Source: Noviherbaspirillum humi (GTDB lineage: Bacteria; Pseudomonadota; Gammaproteobacteria; Burkholderiales; Burkholderiaceae_D). Taken from it: 64,000 nucleotides of DNA. The notes under the pieces are model-generated. The model worked only from the letters and a program-made list of their open reading frames with translations. It had not been told where the DNA came from and made no database searches. This document shows positions 8,721 to 17,571 of the stretch, in pieces. The stretch covers positions 62,001-126,000 of the forward strand of contig NZ_FZOT01000006.1 in NCBI RefSeq assembly GCF_900188095.1, read 5' to 3'. A program made the position numbers and the translations under genes. The first letter of the stretch is position 1. Each line of letters starts with the position of its first letter.

Positions 8721-9218
8721 TCAGGCTGGCATTGTAGCGGCTGGTGACGTTACATTCGGCGTTTCATTCTCCGCCAGCCAGGCTTCCGGCGTGATGATGC
8801 GAAACAGGCCGATGCGGGCAAGCCGGCGCGCCAGTTTCAGCAGCGCCTTGTCTTTGGTGATCAGGATCTCGGCGCCGGCATCGCGCGCCAGCTCCAGGAA
8901 TTTCTGGTCGTCCTTGTCCTTGCAGGCGGGCAGGGGATGCGGCTCCGGCGCCGGCTCCTGTCCGGAGGGCTGGATCAGCCGGTCGAAGTCCGCCTGGGCG
9001 GCATGGCGGCCGGCCTCATCCAAGGGCAGGTGCGAATACTGCAGTACCAGCAGCCATTCCTTGCGGCAGTCGGTCCGGGTCACCGCCTGCAGCAGACCGG
9101 TCTCCAGTCCGGCAAGCAGGCGTTGCCAGCGCGGATCGCGGAAGACGAACAGATCGAGGCAAACATTGGTGTCCAGCACTATCCGGCTGGGCTTGGGTAT
9201 CATTGCGTTCATCATCAC
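8721..9218 (-). CDS. PIN-domain protein, putative toxin-type ribonuclease without visible antitoxin
   Basis: 165 residues. The acidic positions of a PIN nuclease are seen as [11 protein letters not shown] near the N-terminus, [13 protein letters not shown] in the middle and [10 protein letters not shown] later. It belongs to the 'putative toxin-antitoxin system toxin component, PIN family' group. No small antitoxin-like ORF flanks it: the aminotransferase gene lies downstream and yaaA is divergent only 15 bases away. Several in-frame ATGs (9218, 9215, 9212, 9203) make the exact start uncertain. Whether it is a toxin or a housekeeping nuclease cannot be told. Confidence 0.75.
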   Translation of the reverse strand: MMMNAMIPKPSRIVLDTNVCLDLFVFRDPRWQRLLAGLETGLLQAVTRTDCRKEWLLVLQYSHLPLDEAGRHAAQADFDRLIQPSGQEPAPEPHPLPACKDKDDQKFLELARDAGAEILITKDKALLKLARRLARIGLFRIITPEAWLAENETPNVTSPAATMPA

Positions 9219-9233
9219 TTTCGAAACACTGCA

Positions 9234-10010
9234 ATGCTGCTAGTCCTGTCCCCGGCGAAAAGCCTCGACTACGAAACCCCGCCGATCACCGAGAAGCACA
9301 CGAAGATTCGCTTCGCCCGCCATTCCGCTGAACTGATCGATATTCTGCGCGGCTATTCGCCGGACCGGATCGGCAGCCTGATGCAGATTTCGGATGCGCT
9401 AGCTGCCCTCAACGTGCAGCGCTACGCCACCTGGTCGACGCGTTCCACGACGAAAAACGCCAAGCAGGCGGTGCTGGCTTTCAATGGCGATGTCTACGAT
9501 GGGCTGGCGGCTGCGACGCTCTCCACGGATCAGCTGGACTTCCTGCAGCGACATGTGCGTATTTTATCCGGCTTGTACGGCTTGCTGCGGCCGCTCGACA
9601 TGATGCAGCCGTACCGGCTGGAAATGGGTACCCGGCTCGAGAATCCGCGCGGTAAGGATCTGTATGCGTTCTGGGGCGAAACGATCACCGAAGCACTCAA
9701 CCGGGATCTGTTGGAGGCAGGCGGCGAGGTGCTGGTGAATCTGGCGTCGGAGGAGTATTTCAAGTCGGTCAAGCCCAAGCTGCTTCAGGCGCGGCTGGTG
9801 ACACCGGTGTTCGAAGACTGGAAGAACGGCCGGTACAAGATCATTTCCTTCTTCGCCAAGCGCGCCCGGGGGCTGATGGTGCGTTACGCTGCGTTGAACG
9901 GGATCACCGATGTCGAGCGACTGAAGGCGTTCGATCTTGACGGCTATGCCTACGCCCCTGAAGCATCGGACGCCGATATCTGGGTGTTTCGCAGGCGGTT
10001 GGAGGCCTAA
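9234..10010 (+). CDS. yaaA: Peroxide stress protein YaaA (DUF328/UPF0246)
   Basis: 258 residues, the same length as E. coli YaaA. The N-terminus [16 protein letters not shown], the middle [11 protein letters not shown], and the end [14 protein letters not shown] with [15 protein letters not shown] are all diagnostic. In E. coli the protein lowers intracellular free iron and limits Fenton damage under peroxide stress. The frame is open further upstream, but this ATG gives the family N-terminus. It is divergent from the PIN gene with 15 bases between start codons and is followed by a bidirectional terminator. Confidence 0.95.
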   Translation: MLLVLSPAKSLDYETPPITEKHTKIRFARHSAELIDILRGYSPDRIGSLMQISDALAALNVQRYATWSTRSTTKNAKQAVLAFNGDVYDGLAAATLSTDQLDFLQRHVRILSGLYGLLRPLDMMQPYRLEMGTRLENPRGKDLYAFWGETITEALNRDLLEAGGEVLVNLASEEYFKSVKPKLLQARLVTPVFEDWKNGRYKIISFFAKRARGLMVRYAALNGITDVERLKAFDLDGYAYAPEASDADIWVFRRRLEA

Positions 10011-10049
10011 GCCGGGCGAAGGCGACCGGTTCGGAAGGGTCGGAAAATA

Positions 10050-10076
10050 AAAAAGCCTCGCAACGCGAGGCTTTTT
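10050..10076. terminator. Bidirectional rho-independent terminator between yaaA and bamD
   Basis: A GCCTCGC / GCGAGGC stem with an AAC loop, flanked by A-run and T-run on the two sides (10050-10061 and 10065-10076). It can therefore end transcripts from both converging genes. Confidence 0.9.
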
Positions 10077-10091
10077 ATTGATGAGGCTGGC

Positions 10092-10889
10092 TTACCAGAA
10101 TTTCCACCAGGGATCGGACTTCGCCTGTTGTCCTGGCGGATAGCTGCTGTTGGGGAAGTTGGCCTTCAGCACCCGGCCGGCATCGTCGCGCAGCTTGGGC
10201 ATGCCCATCGCATCGTAGGAGCGCACCATGATCCACAGCGCTTCCTCGATGACTGGCGCCTCCCGGTACTCGGTGACGGCGCGCTGCGCTCGGTTGGCGG
10301 CGGCAAGGTAGGCGCCGCGCCGGTAATAGTAGTTGGCGACATGCACTTCATACTGCGCCATGGCGTTCACCAGGTACTTCATCCTGGCGGTGGCATCCTT
10401 GGCGTAGATGCTGTCCGGGAAGCGTTCCACCAGCTGCTTGAAGGCATCGAAGGCATCGCGTGTGCCCTTGGAGTCGCGCTCGCTCGGGTCCTGGCGGGTA
10501 AGGAAGCTGAGAAAGCCGAGCTGGTCGTTGAAGTTGATCAGGCCGCGCAGGTAATACATGTAATCGACGTTCGGATGGTTCGGGTGCAGCTTGATGAAGC
10601 GCTCCACCGCCGCCAGCGCCTGCGCCTGGTCCGCCTGGCGGTAGTAGGCGTAGGCGACTTCCATCTGCGCCTGCTGGGCGTAGGTGCCGAAGGGATAACG
10701 GGATTCCAGCTTCTCGAAGTACTGGATGGCCTTTTCGTAATTGCCCGACGAGAGCTCGTCCTTGGCCTCCGAGTATAATTTCGACGCCGACCACCCGCGG
10801 GTTTCGTCCGCCTTCTCCGGCAGCAAGCCGCAGGCGGACAGGGAAACCGCAAATACGAGGGTGAGGCCTTTCAACAGAACTTTTCGCAT
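10092..10889 (-). CDS. bamD: Outer membrane assembly lipoprotein BamD
   Basis: 265 residues. The signal sequence MRKVLLKGLTLVFAVSLSAC ends in a lipobox (LSAC), giving a lipoprotein. TPR-like repeats follow (SKLYSEAKDELSSGNYEKAI, YPFGTYAQQAQMEVAYAYY), ending GQQAKSDPWWKFW. BamD is an essential periplasmic subunit of the BAM complex that inserts beta-barrel proteins together with BamA (encoded at 61 kb here). The frame opens earlier (10943), but a TATAAT box lies between that codon and 10889, and only the later Met gives a proper lipoprotein signal. Confidence 0.95.
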   Translation of the reverse strand: MRKVLLKGLTLVFAVSLSACGLLPEKADETRGWSASKLYSEAKDELSSGNYEKAIQYFEKLESRYPFGTYAQQAQMEVAYAYYRQADQAQALAAVERFIKLHPNHPNVDYMYYLRGLINFNDQLGFLSFLTRQDPSERDSKGTRDAFDAFKQLVERFPDSIYAKDATARMKYLVNAMAQYEVHVANYYYRRGAYLAAANRAQRAVTEYREAPVIEEALWIMVRSYDAMGMPKLRDDAGRVLKANFPNSSYPPGQQAKSDPWWKFW

Positions 10890-10922
10890 GACTTTGCAAT
10901 GGTGCATTCGGACAATCGTTCG

Positions 10923-10951
10923 ATTATAGCTGATGCACATCATGCCAATTC
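10923..10951 (-). promoter_or_regulatory. Probable sigma70 promoter of bamD
   Basis: On the minus strand a perfect TATAAT (10923-10928) lies 34 bases before the bamD ATG. The -35 region is GAATTG at 17-base spacing or TTGAAT at 19. It supports the shorter bamD start. Confidence 0.55.
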
Positions 10952-10967
10952 AATCCCAGCACCGATT

Positions 10968-11969
10968 TTGAACAATACCCTCCCCGAAAACGATCCCGCC
11001 GACGCCGAAGACGACCTGCTTCTTTCTCCCGAGAATGAGGAAATCGTGATCCGCTTGAGCGCAGATGCCTGCGGCAGCCGCTTCGACAAGGCGCTCTCGG
11101 CACTGCTTCCCCAGTATTCCCGCAACCGCCTGCAGCAATGGATGGAAGCCGGCCTGATCACCATCGAGGGCCAGCCGGTCAAGCCCAAGGCGACCGTGTA
11201 CGGCGACGAGACGGTGGTGGTGCGGCCGCAGCCCGACCCGGAAACCATGTCCTATAGCGCGGAAGCCATGGCGTTGCCGATCGTGCATGAAGATGAAACC
11301 ATCCTCGTGATCGACAAGCCGGCCGGCATGGTGGTGCACCCGGCGGCGGGCAATTGGAGCGGTACGCTGCTCAATGGGCTGCTGCATCACAGCCCGGCGA
11401 TCGCTGGCGTGCCGCGCGCCGGCATCGTGCACCGGCTCGACAAGGAAACCAGCGGGCTGATGGTGGTGGCCAAGACGCTGGAGGCGCAGACCAACCTGGT
11501 GCGCCAGCTTCAGGCGCGCAGCGTCAAGCGTGAATACCTCGCCCTGGTGTGGGGCCAGACGATGGTCAGCGGCAAGGTGGAAGCGGCGATCGGACGCCAT
11601 CCGCGCGATCGCATCAAGATGGCCGTGAGCGACAGCCCCAGCGCCAAGCCGGCACTGACGCATTACGAGCGGTTGGCGACCGGGGCCATCGACGGGCGTC
11701 AAGTGTCACTGCTGCGCTGCCGTCTGGAAACGGGCCGCACCCACCAGATCCGGGTTCACATGCAATCCATCGGCTTCGGCCTCGTCGGCGATCCGCTGTA
11801 TGGCAAGCCGCACCTGGCATCGGTTTTCCCACGGCAAGCCTTGCACGCACAGCGGCTGGGGCTGCTGCACCCGGCCACCAATGAGGCGTGCGAGTGGCAG
11901 GCGCCCCTGCCTGATGATTTCTCCGGCTTGTTGCAACGCGCCGGCATTGCGCACGGAGCAGCCGAATGA
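10968..11969 (+). CDS. rluD: 23S rRNA pseudouridine synthase RluD
   Basis: Makes pseudouridines in helix 69 of 23S rRNA (positions 1911/1915/1917 in E. coli). An S4 domain (EIVIRLSADACGSRFDKAL) precedes the catalytic domain, where HRLDKETSGLMVV carries the catalytic Asp. The start is unclear: an in-frame ATG at 10899 would place the start beyond the bamD promoter and add an unconserved tail, so the TTG at 10968 (333 residues) is preferred, although it lacks a clear ribosome site. It overlaps pgeF by ATGA. The rluD-pgeF pair next to divergent bamD is a widespread arrangement. Confidence 0.92.
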   Translation: MNNTLPENDPADAEDDLLLSPENEEIVIRLSADACGSRFDKALSALLPQYSRNRLQQWMEAGLITIEGQPVKPKATVYGDETVVVRPQPDPETMSYSAEAMALPIVHEDETILVIDKPAGMVVHPAAGNWSGTLLNGLLHHSPAIAGVPRAGIVHRLDKETSGLMVVAKTLEAQTNLVRQLQARSVKREYLALVWGQTMVSGKVEAAIGRHPRDRIKMAVSDSPSAKPALTHYERLATGAIDGRQVSLLRCRLETGRTHQIRVHMQSIGFGLVGDPLYGKPHLASVFPRQALHAQRLGLLHPATNEACEWQAPLPDDFSGLLQRAGIAHGAAE

Positions 11970-12736
11970 GCACCGCCGGCAGCGGGAAGCCGCAGATTCT
12001 CGTGCCGGAATGGCCTGGCTTGCCGGCCAGCGTGCATGCGCTGTGCACCACCCGCTGCGGCGGCGTCAGCGCCGGCCCGTATGGCGGCATGGACGGCGGA
12101 TTGAATCTCGGCGCCCATGTCGGTGATGCGCCGGAAGCCGTGGCGGCGAACCGTGCCTTGCTGCGGCGCTTGCTGCCGGCTGAGCCTGCATGGCTTTCCC
12201 AGGTGCATGGTGCGCGGGTAGTGGATGCCTGCGCGGCGCAGGGTGTACCGGAGGCCGATGCCGCGGTTGCCGACCGGCCGGGCGTGGTATGCGCCATCAT
12301 GACGGCGGATTGCCTGCCGGTGCTGTTTTCCGATGCCGGGGGCAGAGTAGTGGGCGCGGCCCATGCCGGCTGGCGCGGGCTCGCAGGCGGCGTGCTCGAA
12401 AATACGCTGGCACGCATGCGCGACGCCGGCGCCCAGGCCGTCAGCGCCTGGATGGGGCCGGCCATCGGCCCGGAGCGCTTCGAAGTCGGTGACGACGTTC
12501 GCCAGGCCTTCGTTGCCGCTGCGGCGAGCGATCAGGACGCCTTCGCTGCCATCGAAGGCAAGCCCGGCAAGTATCTGGCTGACATTTATGCGCTGGCGCG
12601 CCGCCGGCTGGCCCGCGCCGGGGCGGTGGCCGTGCATGGCGGCGGCTTCTGCACCGTCGAGGATCGCGACCGCTTTTACTCCTATCGGCGCGACGGCGTC
12701 ACCGGCCGCATGGCGGCACTCATCTGGTTCGACTGA
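11966..12736 (+). CDS. pgeF: Peptidoglycan editing factor PgeF (YfiH, polyphenol oxidase/laccase-fold family)
   Basis: 256 residues of the former DUF152 family. Metal-ligand stretches are visible: SQVHGARVVDA, MTADCLPVLF and AAHAGWRGLAGGVLENTLARM. E. coli YfiH removes or prevents misincorporated residues in peptidoglycan precursors; purine nucleoside activity is reported for relatives. The start codon overlaps the rluD stop (ATGA), so the two are translationally coupled. It converges on the small membrane protein gene with 13 bases between stops. Confidence 0.9.
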   Translation: MSTAGSGKPQILVPEWPGLPASVHALCTTRCGGVSAGPYGGMDGGLNLGAHVGDAPEAVAANRALLRRLLPAEPAWLSQVHGARVVDACAAQGVPEADAAVADRPGVVCAIMTADCLPVLFSDAGGRVVGAAHAGWRGLAGGVLENTLARMRDAGAQAVSAWMGPAIGPERFEVGDDVRQAFVAAAASDQDAFAAIEGKPGKYLADIYALARRRLARAGAVAVHGGGFCTVEDRDRFYSYRRDGVTGRMAALIWFD

Positions 12737-12749
12737 ACCCGCCCGGGAC

Positions 12750-13004
12750 TCAATTCTCCTGCCGTTTTCCCCGTTCGACGGCCGCCGGATCGGCGGCGGC
12801 CTGTCTTTGGGCATCTGCCGCTGCCTGCATTTTTTCCCGTTCCGCCTTCATCCGCTTGCGCCGAGGCGTACCCATTATGTATAAAATGATTGACAACGGA
12901 AATACGCCGTAGAGGAGGAAGGTCATTATTCCCGCGATGACCGAATGCTCGGTGATCGCCATCATAAAGACGACGTAGATCCAGGCGATGGCAATGATGT
13001 ACAT
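12750..13004 (-). CDS. Small conserved inner-membrane protein, unknown function
   Basis: 84 residues: two hydrophobic helices (about residues 1-18 and 24-44: IIAIAWIYVVFMMAITE, GIMTFLLYGVFPLSIILYIM) followed by GTPRRKRMKAEREK and an Ala/Gln-rich charged tail, presumably cytoplasmic. It resembles a small membrane protein family found beside pgeF/phaC in Burkholderiales. The frame is open far upstream, antisense to phaC, but that part is not coding in character. A non-ATG start slightly upstream is possible. It is divergent from phaC (78 bases apart). Confidence 0.7.
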   Translation of the reverse strand: MYIIAIAWIYVVFMMAITEHSVIAGIMTFLLYGVFPLSIILYIMGTPRRKRMKAEREKMQAAADAQRQAAADPAAVERGKRQEN

Positions 13005-13082
13005 GGCAGCGAGCAGTGCAGGATGAGACGTAACGATACGCGAAAAGCGTGACAACGGAAGCGCCAACTGAAAGAGGCCAAG

Positions 13083-14795
13083 ATGAATATGTTTAGCCCG
13101 CACTCCGGAACCCCGGCCTGGATGAACCAGTTCGCCGATCCCAACGCATGGCAGACCTGGATGAAGCCGCCGCAGATCGACACCCGGCCGATACTCTCCA
13201 CCATTGCCGAACTCGGCGCCAGCATCGACCCGGCCGACATGGCGCAGCTGCAGCAGGATTACATGCAGCAGCTTTGCGCGCTCTGGCAGGATGCGGTCGC
13301 CGGCAAACCGATTCCGGTAGCGGACCGCCGCTTTTCCGCGCCCGAGTGGCAATCCAATGTATGGGCTGCCTTCAACGCCGCGACCTATCTGCTCAACAGC
13401 CGCTTCCTGTTGGCGATGGTCGACGCGGTGGATGCCAAGGCAAAGACCAAGCATAAGATCCGCTTCGCGGTGCAGCAGCTGATCGATGCCATGTCGCCTG
13501 CCAACTACCTCGTCACCAATCCCGAGGCCCAGCACAAGATCATGGAAACCAAGGGGGAGAGCCTGGCCAAGGGCATTACCCATATGCTGGCCGACTTGCA
13601 GAAGGGCCGCATCTCGCAGACCGACGAGACCGCCTTCGAAGTCGGCCGCAACGTCGCCACCACCGAAGGCGCGGTGGTATTCGAGAACGATCTGTTCCAG
13701 CTGATCCAGTACCAGCCGCTGACCAAGACCGTGTTCGCGCGGCCGCTGCTGCTGGTGCCGCCCTGCATCAACAAATTCTACATCCTCGACCTGCAGCCGG
13801 AGAACTCCCTGGTGCGCTACGCGGTGGAGCAGGGGCATACGGTGTTCCTGGTCTCCTGGCGCAATCCGGATGCCTCGCTCGGCCATCTCACCTGGGACGA
13901 CTATATCGTCGAAGGCGTGATCAAGGCATTCGAAGTTGCCCGCGACATCAGCGGCGAGGACAAGGTGAACGCCTTCGGCTTCTGCGTCGGCGGCACCCTG
14001 ATCGCCACCGCGCTCGCCGTCCTCGCGCAACGCGGGGAACAGCCCGCTGCCAGCCTCACGCTGCTCACCACGCTGCTCGACTTTTCCGACACCGGCATCC
14101 TCGATGTCTTCATTGACGAGGCGCAAGTCACCCTGCGCGAGCAGACCATCGGCCAAGGCGGCTTGATGCCGGGTCGCGACTTCGCCTCCGCCTTCTCCAG
14201 CCTGCGGCCGAACGACCTCGTTTGGAACTATGTGAAGACCAATTATTTGAAGGGCGAGGAGCCGCCGGCGTTCGACCTCTTGTACTGGAACGCCGACAGC
14301 ACCAATCTGCCGGGCCCGATGTTCTGCTGGTATCTGCGCAATATGTACCTGGAGAACAATCTGCGCGTGCCTGGGAAGCTCACCGTGGGCGGCGAGAAGG
14401 TCGATCTGTCGCTCATCGATGCGCCGGTCTTCATCTACGGTTCGCGCGAGGACCATATCGTGCCCTGGACCTCCGCCTACGCCTCCGTCGAACTGCTCAA
14501 TCCCGGCCAGCGCGAACGCAACCGCTTCGTACTGGGCGCCTCCGGCCACATCGCCGGCGTCATCAACCCGCCGGCCAAGAAGAAGCGCAGCTACTGGATC
14601 AATGACAAGGCAGCCGGCAGTGCCGACGCTTGGTTCGCCGGCGCTCAGGAGCGCCCCGGCAGCTGGTGGACGGAGTGGGCAGCCTTCCTCGAGGCCGGCG
14701 GCGGCAAGCAGGTCAAGGCGCGCAAGCCGGGCAGCAAGAAATATCCCGAAATCGAACCCGCCCCGGGCCGCTATGTGAAGGTGAAAGCCGAATAG
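13083..14795 (+). CDS. phaC: Class I poly(3-hydroxyalkanoate) synthase PhaC
   Basis: 570 residues. Polymerises (R)-3-hydroxyacyl-CoA into PHA granules. The lipase-like box is FGFCVGG with the nucleophile Cys301; the other triad residues are Asp457 (YGSREDHIVPW) and His489 (GASGHIAGVINPP). The length and N-terminal helical region (LQQDYMQQLCALWQDA) fit class I. A ribosome site GAAAGAGG precedes the ATG. phaR follows after a terminator, but phaA and phaB are not in the window, so the monomer must come from elsewhere (unlinked phaAB or MaoC-type hydratases). Confidence 0.96.
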   Translation: MNMFSPHSGTPAWMNQFADPNAWQTWMKPPQIDTRPILSTIAELGASIDPADMAQLQQDYMQQLCALWQDAVAGKPIPVADRRFSAPEWQSNVWAAFNAATYLLNSRFLLAMVDAVDAKAKTKHKIRFAVQQLIDAMSPANYLVTNPEAQHKIMETKGESLAKGITHMLADLQKGRISQTDETAFEVGRNVATTEGAVVFENDLFQLIQYQPLTKTVFARPLLLVPPCINKFYILDLQPENSLVRYAVEQGHTVFLVSWRNPDASLGHLTWDDYIVEGVIKAFEVARDISGEDKVNAFGFCVGGTLIATALAVLAQRGEQPAASLTLLTTLLDFSDTGILDVFIDEAQVTLREQTIGQGGLMPGRDFASAFSSLRPNDLVWNYVKTNYLKGEEPPAFDLLYWNADSTNLPGPMFCWYLRNMYLENNLRVPGKLTVGGEKVDLSLIDAPVFIYGSREDHIVPWTSAYASVELLNPGQRERNRFVLGASGHIAGVINPPAKKKRSYWINDKAAGSADAWFAGAQERPGSWWTEWAAFLEAGGGKQVKARKPGSKKYPEIEPAPGRYVKVKAE

Positions 14796-14830
14796 GAAGA
14801 GCAAGCCGGGACGGGGCAAAAGCTGAGTTC

Positions 14831-14868
14831 AGGGGCGCTGCGCCAACGGGTTCAGCGCCCCTTGTTTT
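14831..14868 (+). terminator. Rho-independent terminator after phaC
   Basis: A 10-bp perfect stem (14831-14840 with 14853-14862), a 12-base loop and a TGTTTT tail. It separates phaC from phaR, so phaR probably has its own promoter in 14870-15040. Confidence 0.75.
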
Positions 14869-15049
14869 CCCGCAGCGCAAAAATAGTCATGGGGTATGGC
14901 TGTTTTTCCCACTCGCCGGCATAATGAAAATAGATGCTGCAACCGCATAATCAGCGGCCTTTACCCTTAAGCCAAAGCGGATGTGGAGACCATCCGCCCG
15001 TTTTCCCACAAAAGCCGCGCAGGCAGCGGCATTAAAACTGGAATGTGTG

Positions 15050-15622
15050 ATGAATAGTGCAAAAAAGACGACAGAGCGTTTGATCAAGAAATACCCGAAC
15101 CGCAGGCTGTACGATACGCAGACGAGTTCCTACATCACACTGTCCGATGTGAAGCAGCTGGTTCTCGACAACGAGGATTTTTCCGTAGTCGATGCCAAGA
15201 GCGAAGAAGACCTGACCCGCAGCATCCTGCTGCAGATCATCCTGGAGGAAGAGTCCAACGGCACGCCGATGTTTTCCAGCGGCGCGCTGGCCCAGATCAT
15301 CCGCTACTACGGCCATGCGATGCAGGGCATGATGGGGTCCTACCTGGAAAAGAACATCCAGGCCTTCATCGATATCCAGAACAAGCTGGCGGAAAGCTCC
15401 AAGGGGTTCTACGAGGGCAAGCCTTTCAGTCCGGAAATGTGGACCCAGTTCATGAATGTCCAGGGCCCGATGATGCAAGGCATGATGAGCAACTACATCG
15501 AGCAGAGCAAGACGCTGTTCATCCAGATGCAGGAGCAGATGCAGAACCAGACCAAGAGCATGTTCGGCTCCTTCCCCTTTACCGGCGCCGCCGCGCCGGG
15601 CACGGACAAGCAGGGCAAGTAA
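15050..15622 (+). CDS. phaR: PHA synthesis repressor PhaR
   Basis: 190 residues. The N-terminal DNA-binding domain reads LIKKYPNRRLYDTQTSSYITLSDVKQLV, followed by two PHB-accumulation regulatory repeats and a Met/Gln-rich helical C-terminus. PhaR binds both PHA granules and DNA: it represses phasin genes and itself until polymer appears. The ATG at 15050 gives the family N-terminus, although the frame opens 23 codons earlier. Candidate binding sites upstream were not resolvable by eye. Confidence 0.95.
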   Translation: MNSAKKTTERLIKKYPNRRLYDTQTSSYITLSDVKQLVLDNEDFSVVDAKSEEDLTRSILLQIILEEESNGTPMFSSGALAQIIRYYGHAMQGMMGSYLEKNIQAFIDIQNKLAESSKGFYEGKPFSPEMWTQFMNVQGPMMQGMMSNYIEQSKTLFIQMQEQMQNQTKSMFGSFPFTGAAAPGTDKQGK

Positions 15623-15702
15623 GCCTTCTTGCGTACGGCGAGGCAGAACCTCGCCGAAGCGACAGGGTACAATAGCGGATTCGCTCTCGTACCCCATTTC
15701 CC

Positions 15703-17064
15703 ATGTCTCAAGATTCTCAAGCCGCCCCCAAGGTGGGCTTCGTCTCGCTCGGTTGTCCCAAAGCCCTGGTTGACTCCGAGCAAATCCTCACCCAGCTGCG
15801 CGCCGAAGGTTATGAAACCGCCAAGTCCTACGACGGCGCCGACCTCGTCATCGTCAACACCTGCGGCTTCATCGACGCCGCGGTGCAGGAATCGCTCGAT
15901 GCCATCGGCGAAGCCCTGACCGAAAACGGCAAGGTGATCGTCACCGGCTGCCTCGGCGCGAAGAAGGATGCCGACGGCAAGGACATCATCCAGAACGTCC
16001 ATCCCAAGGTCCTGGAAGTGACCGGTCCGCATGCGCTGGGCGAGGTGATGGCGGCGGTGCACAAGCACCTGCCCAAGCCGCACGATCCCTTCCTCGACCT
16101 GGTGCCGGCCGCCGGCGTCAAGCTGACGCCGAAGCACTTCGCCTACCTGAAGATTTCCGAAGGCTGCAACCATCGCTGCAGCTTCTGCATCATTCCGTCC
16201 ATGCGCGGCGACCTGGTGTCGCGCCCAGTGGCGGAGGTCATGCTGGAAGCGGAGAACCTGTTCAAGGCCGGCGTCAAGGAACTGCTGGTGATTTCCCAGG
16301 ACACTTCCGCCTATGGCGTCGATGTGAAGTTCCGCACCGGCTTCTGGAACGGCAAGCCGCTGCGCACCCACATGACCCAGCTTTCAGCCGCGCTCGGCGA
16401 ACTGGCCGCCCAGTACGGCGCCTGGGTGCGCCTGCATTACGTTTACCCGTACCCGCACGTCGACGACGTCATCCCGCTGATGGCCGAGGGCCGCATCCTG
16501 CCTTACCTTGACGTGCCGCTGCAGCACGCCCATCCAGACGTGCTCAAGCGCATGAAGCGTCCGGCCAGCGGCGAGAAGAACATCGAGCGCATCCAGGCTT
16601 GGCGCAGGATGGCGCCGGACCTGACCATCCGTTCCACCTTCATCACCGGCTTTCCGGGCGAGACCGAGGCGGAGTTCGAGTACCTGCTCGACTTCCTGCG
16701 CGAGGCCCGGATCGACCGCCTCGGCTGCTTCGCCTACTCTCCGGTGGAAGGCGCCACCGCCAACGACCTCCCGGACCAGGTGCCCGAAGAGGTGAAGGAA
16801 GACCGCCGCCGCCAGGTAATGGAACTGCAGGAAGGCATCTCCCGCCAGCGCCTGCAGGCCAAGGTCGGCAAGACGATCAAGGTGCTGATCGACTCGGTGG
16901 ATGCCTCCGGCGCCACCGCCCGCTCCGCCGCCGATGCGCCGGAGATCGACGGCGTGGTCTACGTCAAGCTGCCCTACGAGCCTCACCGCAAGCTGAAGGT
17001 GGGCGAGTTCGTCGACGTGCGGGTGACCGCCGCCGACGCGCACGACCTCTGGGCGGAATCCTGA
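15703..17064 (+). CDS. rimO: Ribosomal protein S12 methylthiotransferase RimO
   Basis: 453 residues, radical-SAM enzyme that methylthiolates Asp89 of ribosomal protein S12. The N-terminal UPF0004 domain has Cys18, Cys54 and Cys83 for the auxiliary cluster. The radical-SAM motif GCNHRCSFC holds Cys155, Cys159 and Cys162. A TRAM domain closes the protein ([14 protein letters not shown] to [14 protein letters not shown]). A TACAAT box lies about 30 bases before the ATG. The next small gene starts three bases after its stop. Confidence 0.97.
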   Translation: MSQDSQAAPKVGFVSLGCPKALVDSEQILTQLRAEGYETAKSYDGADLVIVNTCGFIDAAVQESLDAIGEALTENGKVIVTGCLGAKKDADGKDIIQNVHPKVLEVTGPHALGEVMAAVHKHLPKPHDPFLDLVPAAGVKLTPKHFAYLKISEGCNHRCSFCIIPSMRGDLVSRPVAEVMLEAENLFKAGVKELLVISQDTSAYGVDVKFRTGFWNGKPLRTHMTQLSAALGELAAQYGAWVRLHYVYPYPHVDDVIPLMAEGRILPYLDVPLQHAHPDVLKRMKRPASGEKNIERIQAWRRMAPDLTIRSTFITGFPGETEAEFEYLLDFLREARIDRLGCFAYSPVEGATANDLPDQVPEEVKEDRRRQVMELQEGISRQRLQAKVGKTIKVLIDSVDASGATARSAADAPEIDGVVYVKLPYEPHRKLKVGEFVDVRVTAADAHDLWAES

Positions 17065-17067
17065 CCC

Positions 17068-17532
17068 ATGCGCGCTGTGGTCACGCTGTCTCTGGCCGGC
17101 GTATTGCTTCTCGCTCCGGCGGTCGCATTCAGCGCCGAAGGGGGACCCGGCGGCGCGGTGGTCCAACCGTTCGCGGCGCCCGTCGTGCTGCGAGGCACGC
17201 TGGGTGAGCGCCAGATCCAGATGCAGCTGCGCCCGAAGACGGGCGAAGAGGGCATCGAGGGGGATTATTTCGCATTCGGCAGTTCAGCCAAGGTGCTGCT
17301 CGCGGGCGAAGCCGACGCAGGCGAACTGGTGATGGAAGAGTCCGAGAACGGCACCGACGTCTCCGGCCACTGGCTCGGCACGGTGAATGGTGACAGCATC
17401 AGCGGCAACTGGGAGTCGCTGGATGGCTCGGTCCAGCGGCCTTTCCAACTGCAGGTGGTCCGCGCAGACAAGAGCAGGCCGGCCGCTGCGCCGCGCCCGG
17501 CAAAGCAGGCGGAAGCGAGCAAGCGGCCGTGA
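17068..17532 (+). CDS. Small exported protein of unknown function
   Basis: 154 residues. An N-terminal signal peptide (about residues 1-23, LSLAGVLLLAPAVAFSA) is followed by a beta-rich middle with repeated short strands and turns (LRGTLGERQIQMQL, SGHWLGTVNGDSISGNWESLDG) and a Lys/Ala/Pro tail. The GxW/SGxW pattern resembles small beta-barrel or META-like periplasmic domains, but I do not recognise the family. It is cotranscribed after rimO and before metC (39 bases). Confidence 0.65.
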   Translation: MRAVVTLSLAGVLLLAPAVAFSAEGGPGGAVVQPFAAPVVLRGTLGERQIQMQLRPKTGEEGIEGDYFAFGSSAKVLLAGEADAGELVMEESENGTDVSGHWLGTVNGDSISGNWESLDGSVQRPFQLQVVRADKSRPAAAPRPAKQAEASKRP

Positions 17533-17571
17533 GCCGGCAAGACTGAACCAGGCAACTCATCAGGAGGCGGC

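Noticed and set aside
15637-15655. Terminator after phaR (GGCGAGG-CAGAA-CCTCGCC)
   Set aside because: A good stem but no T-tract on either strand; it may affect the rimO promoter region instead.
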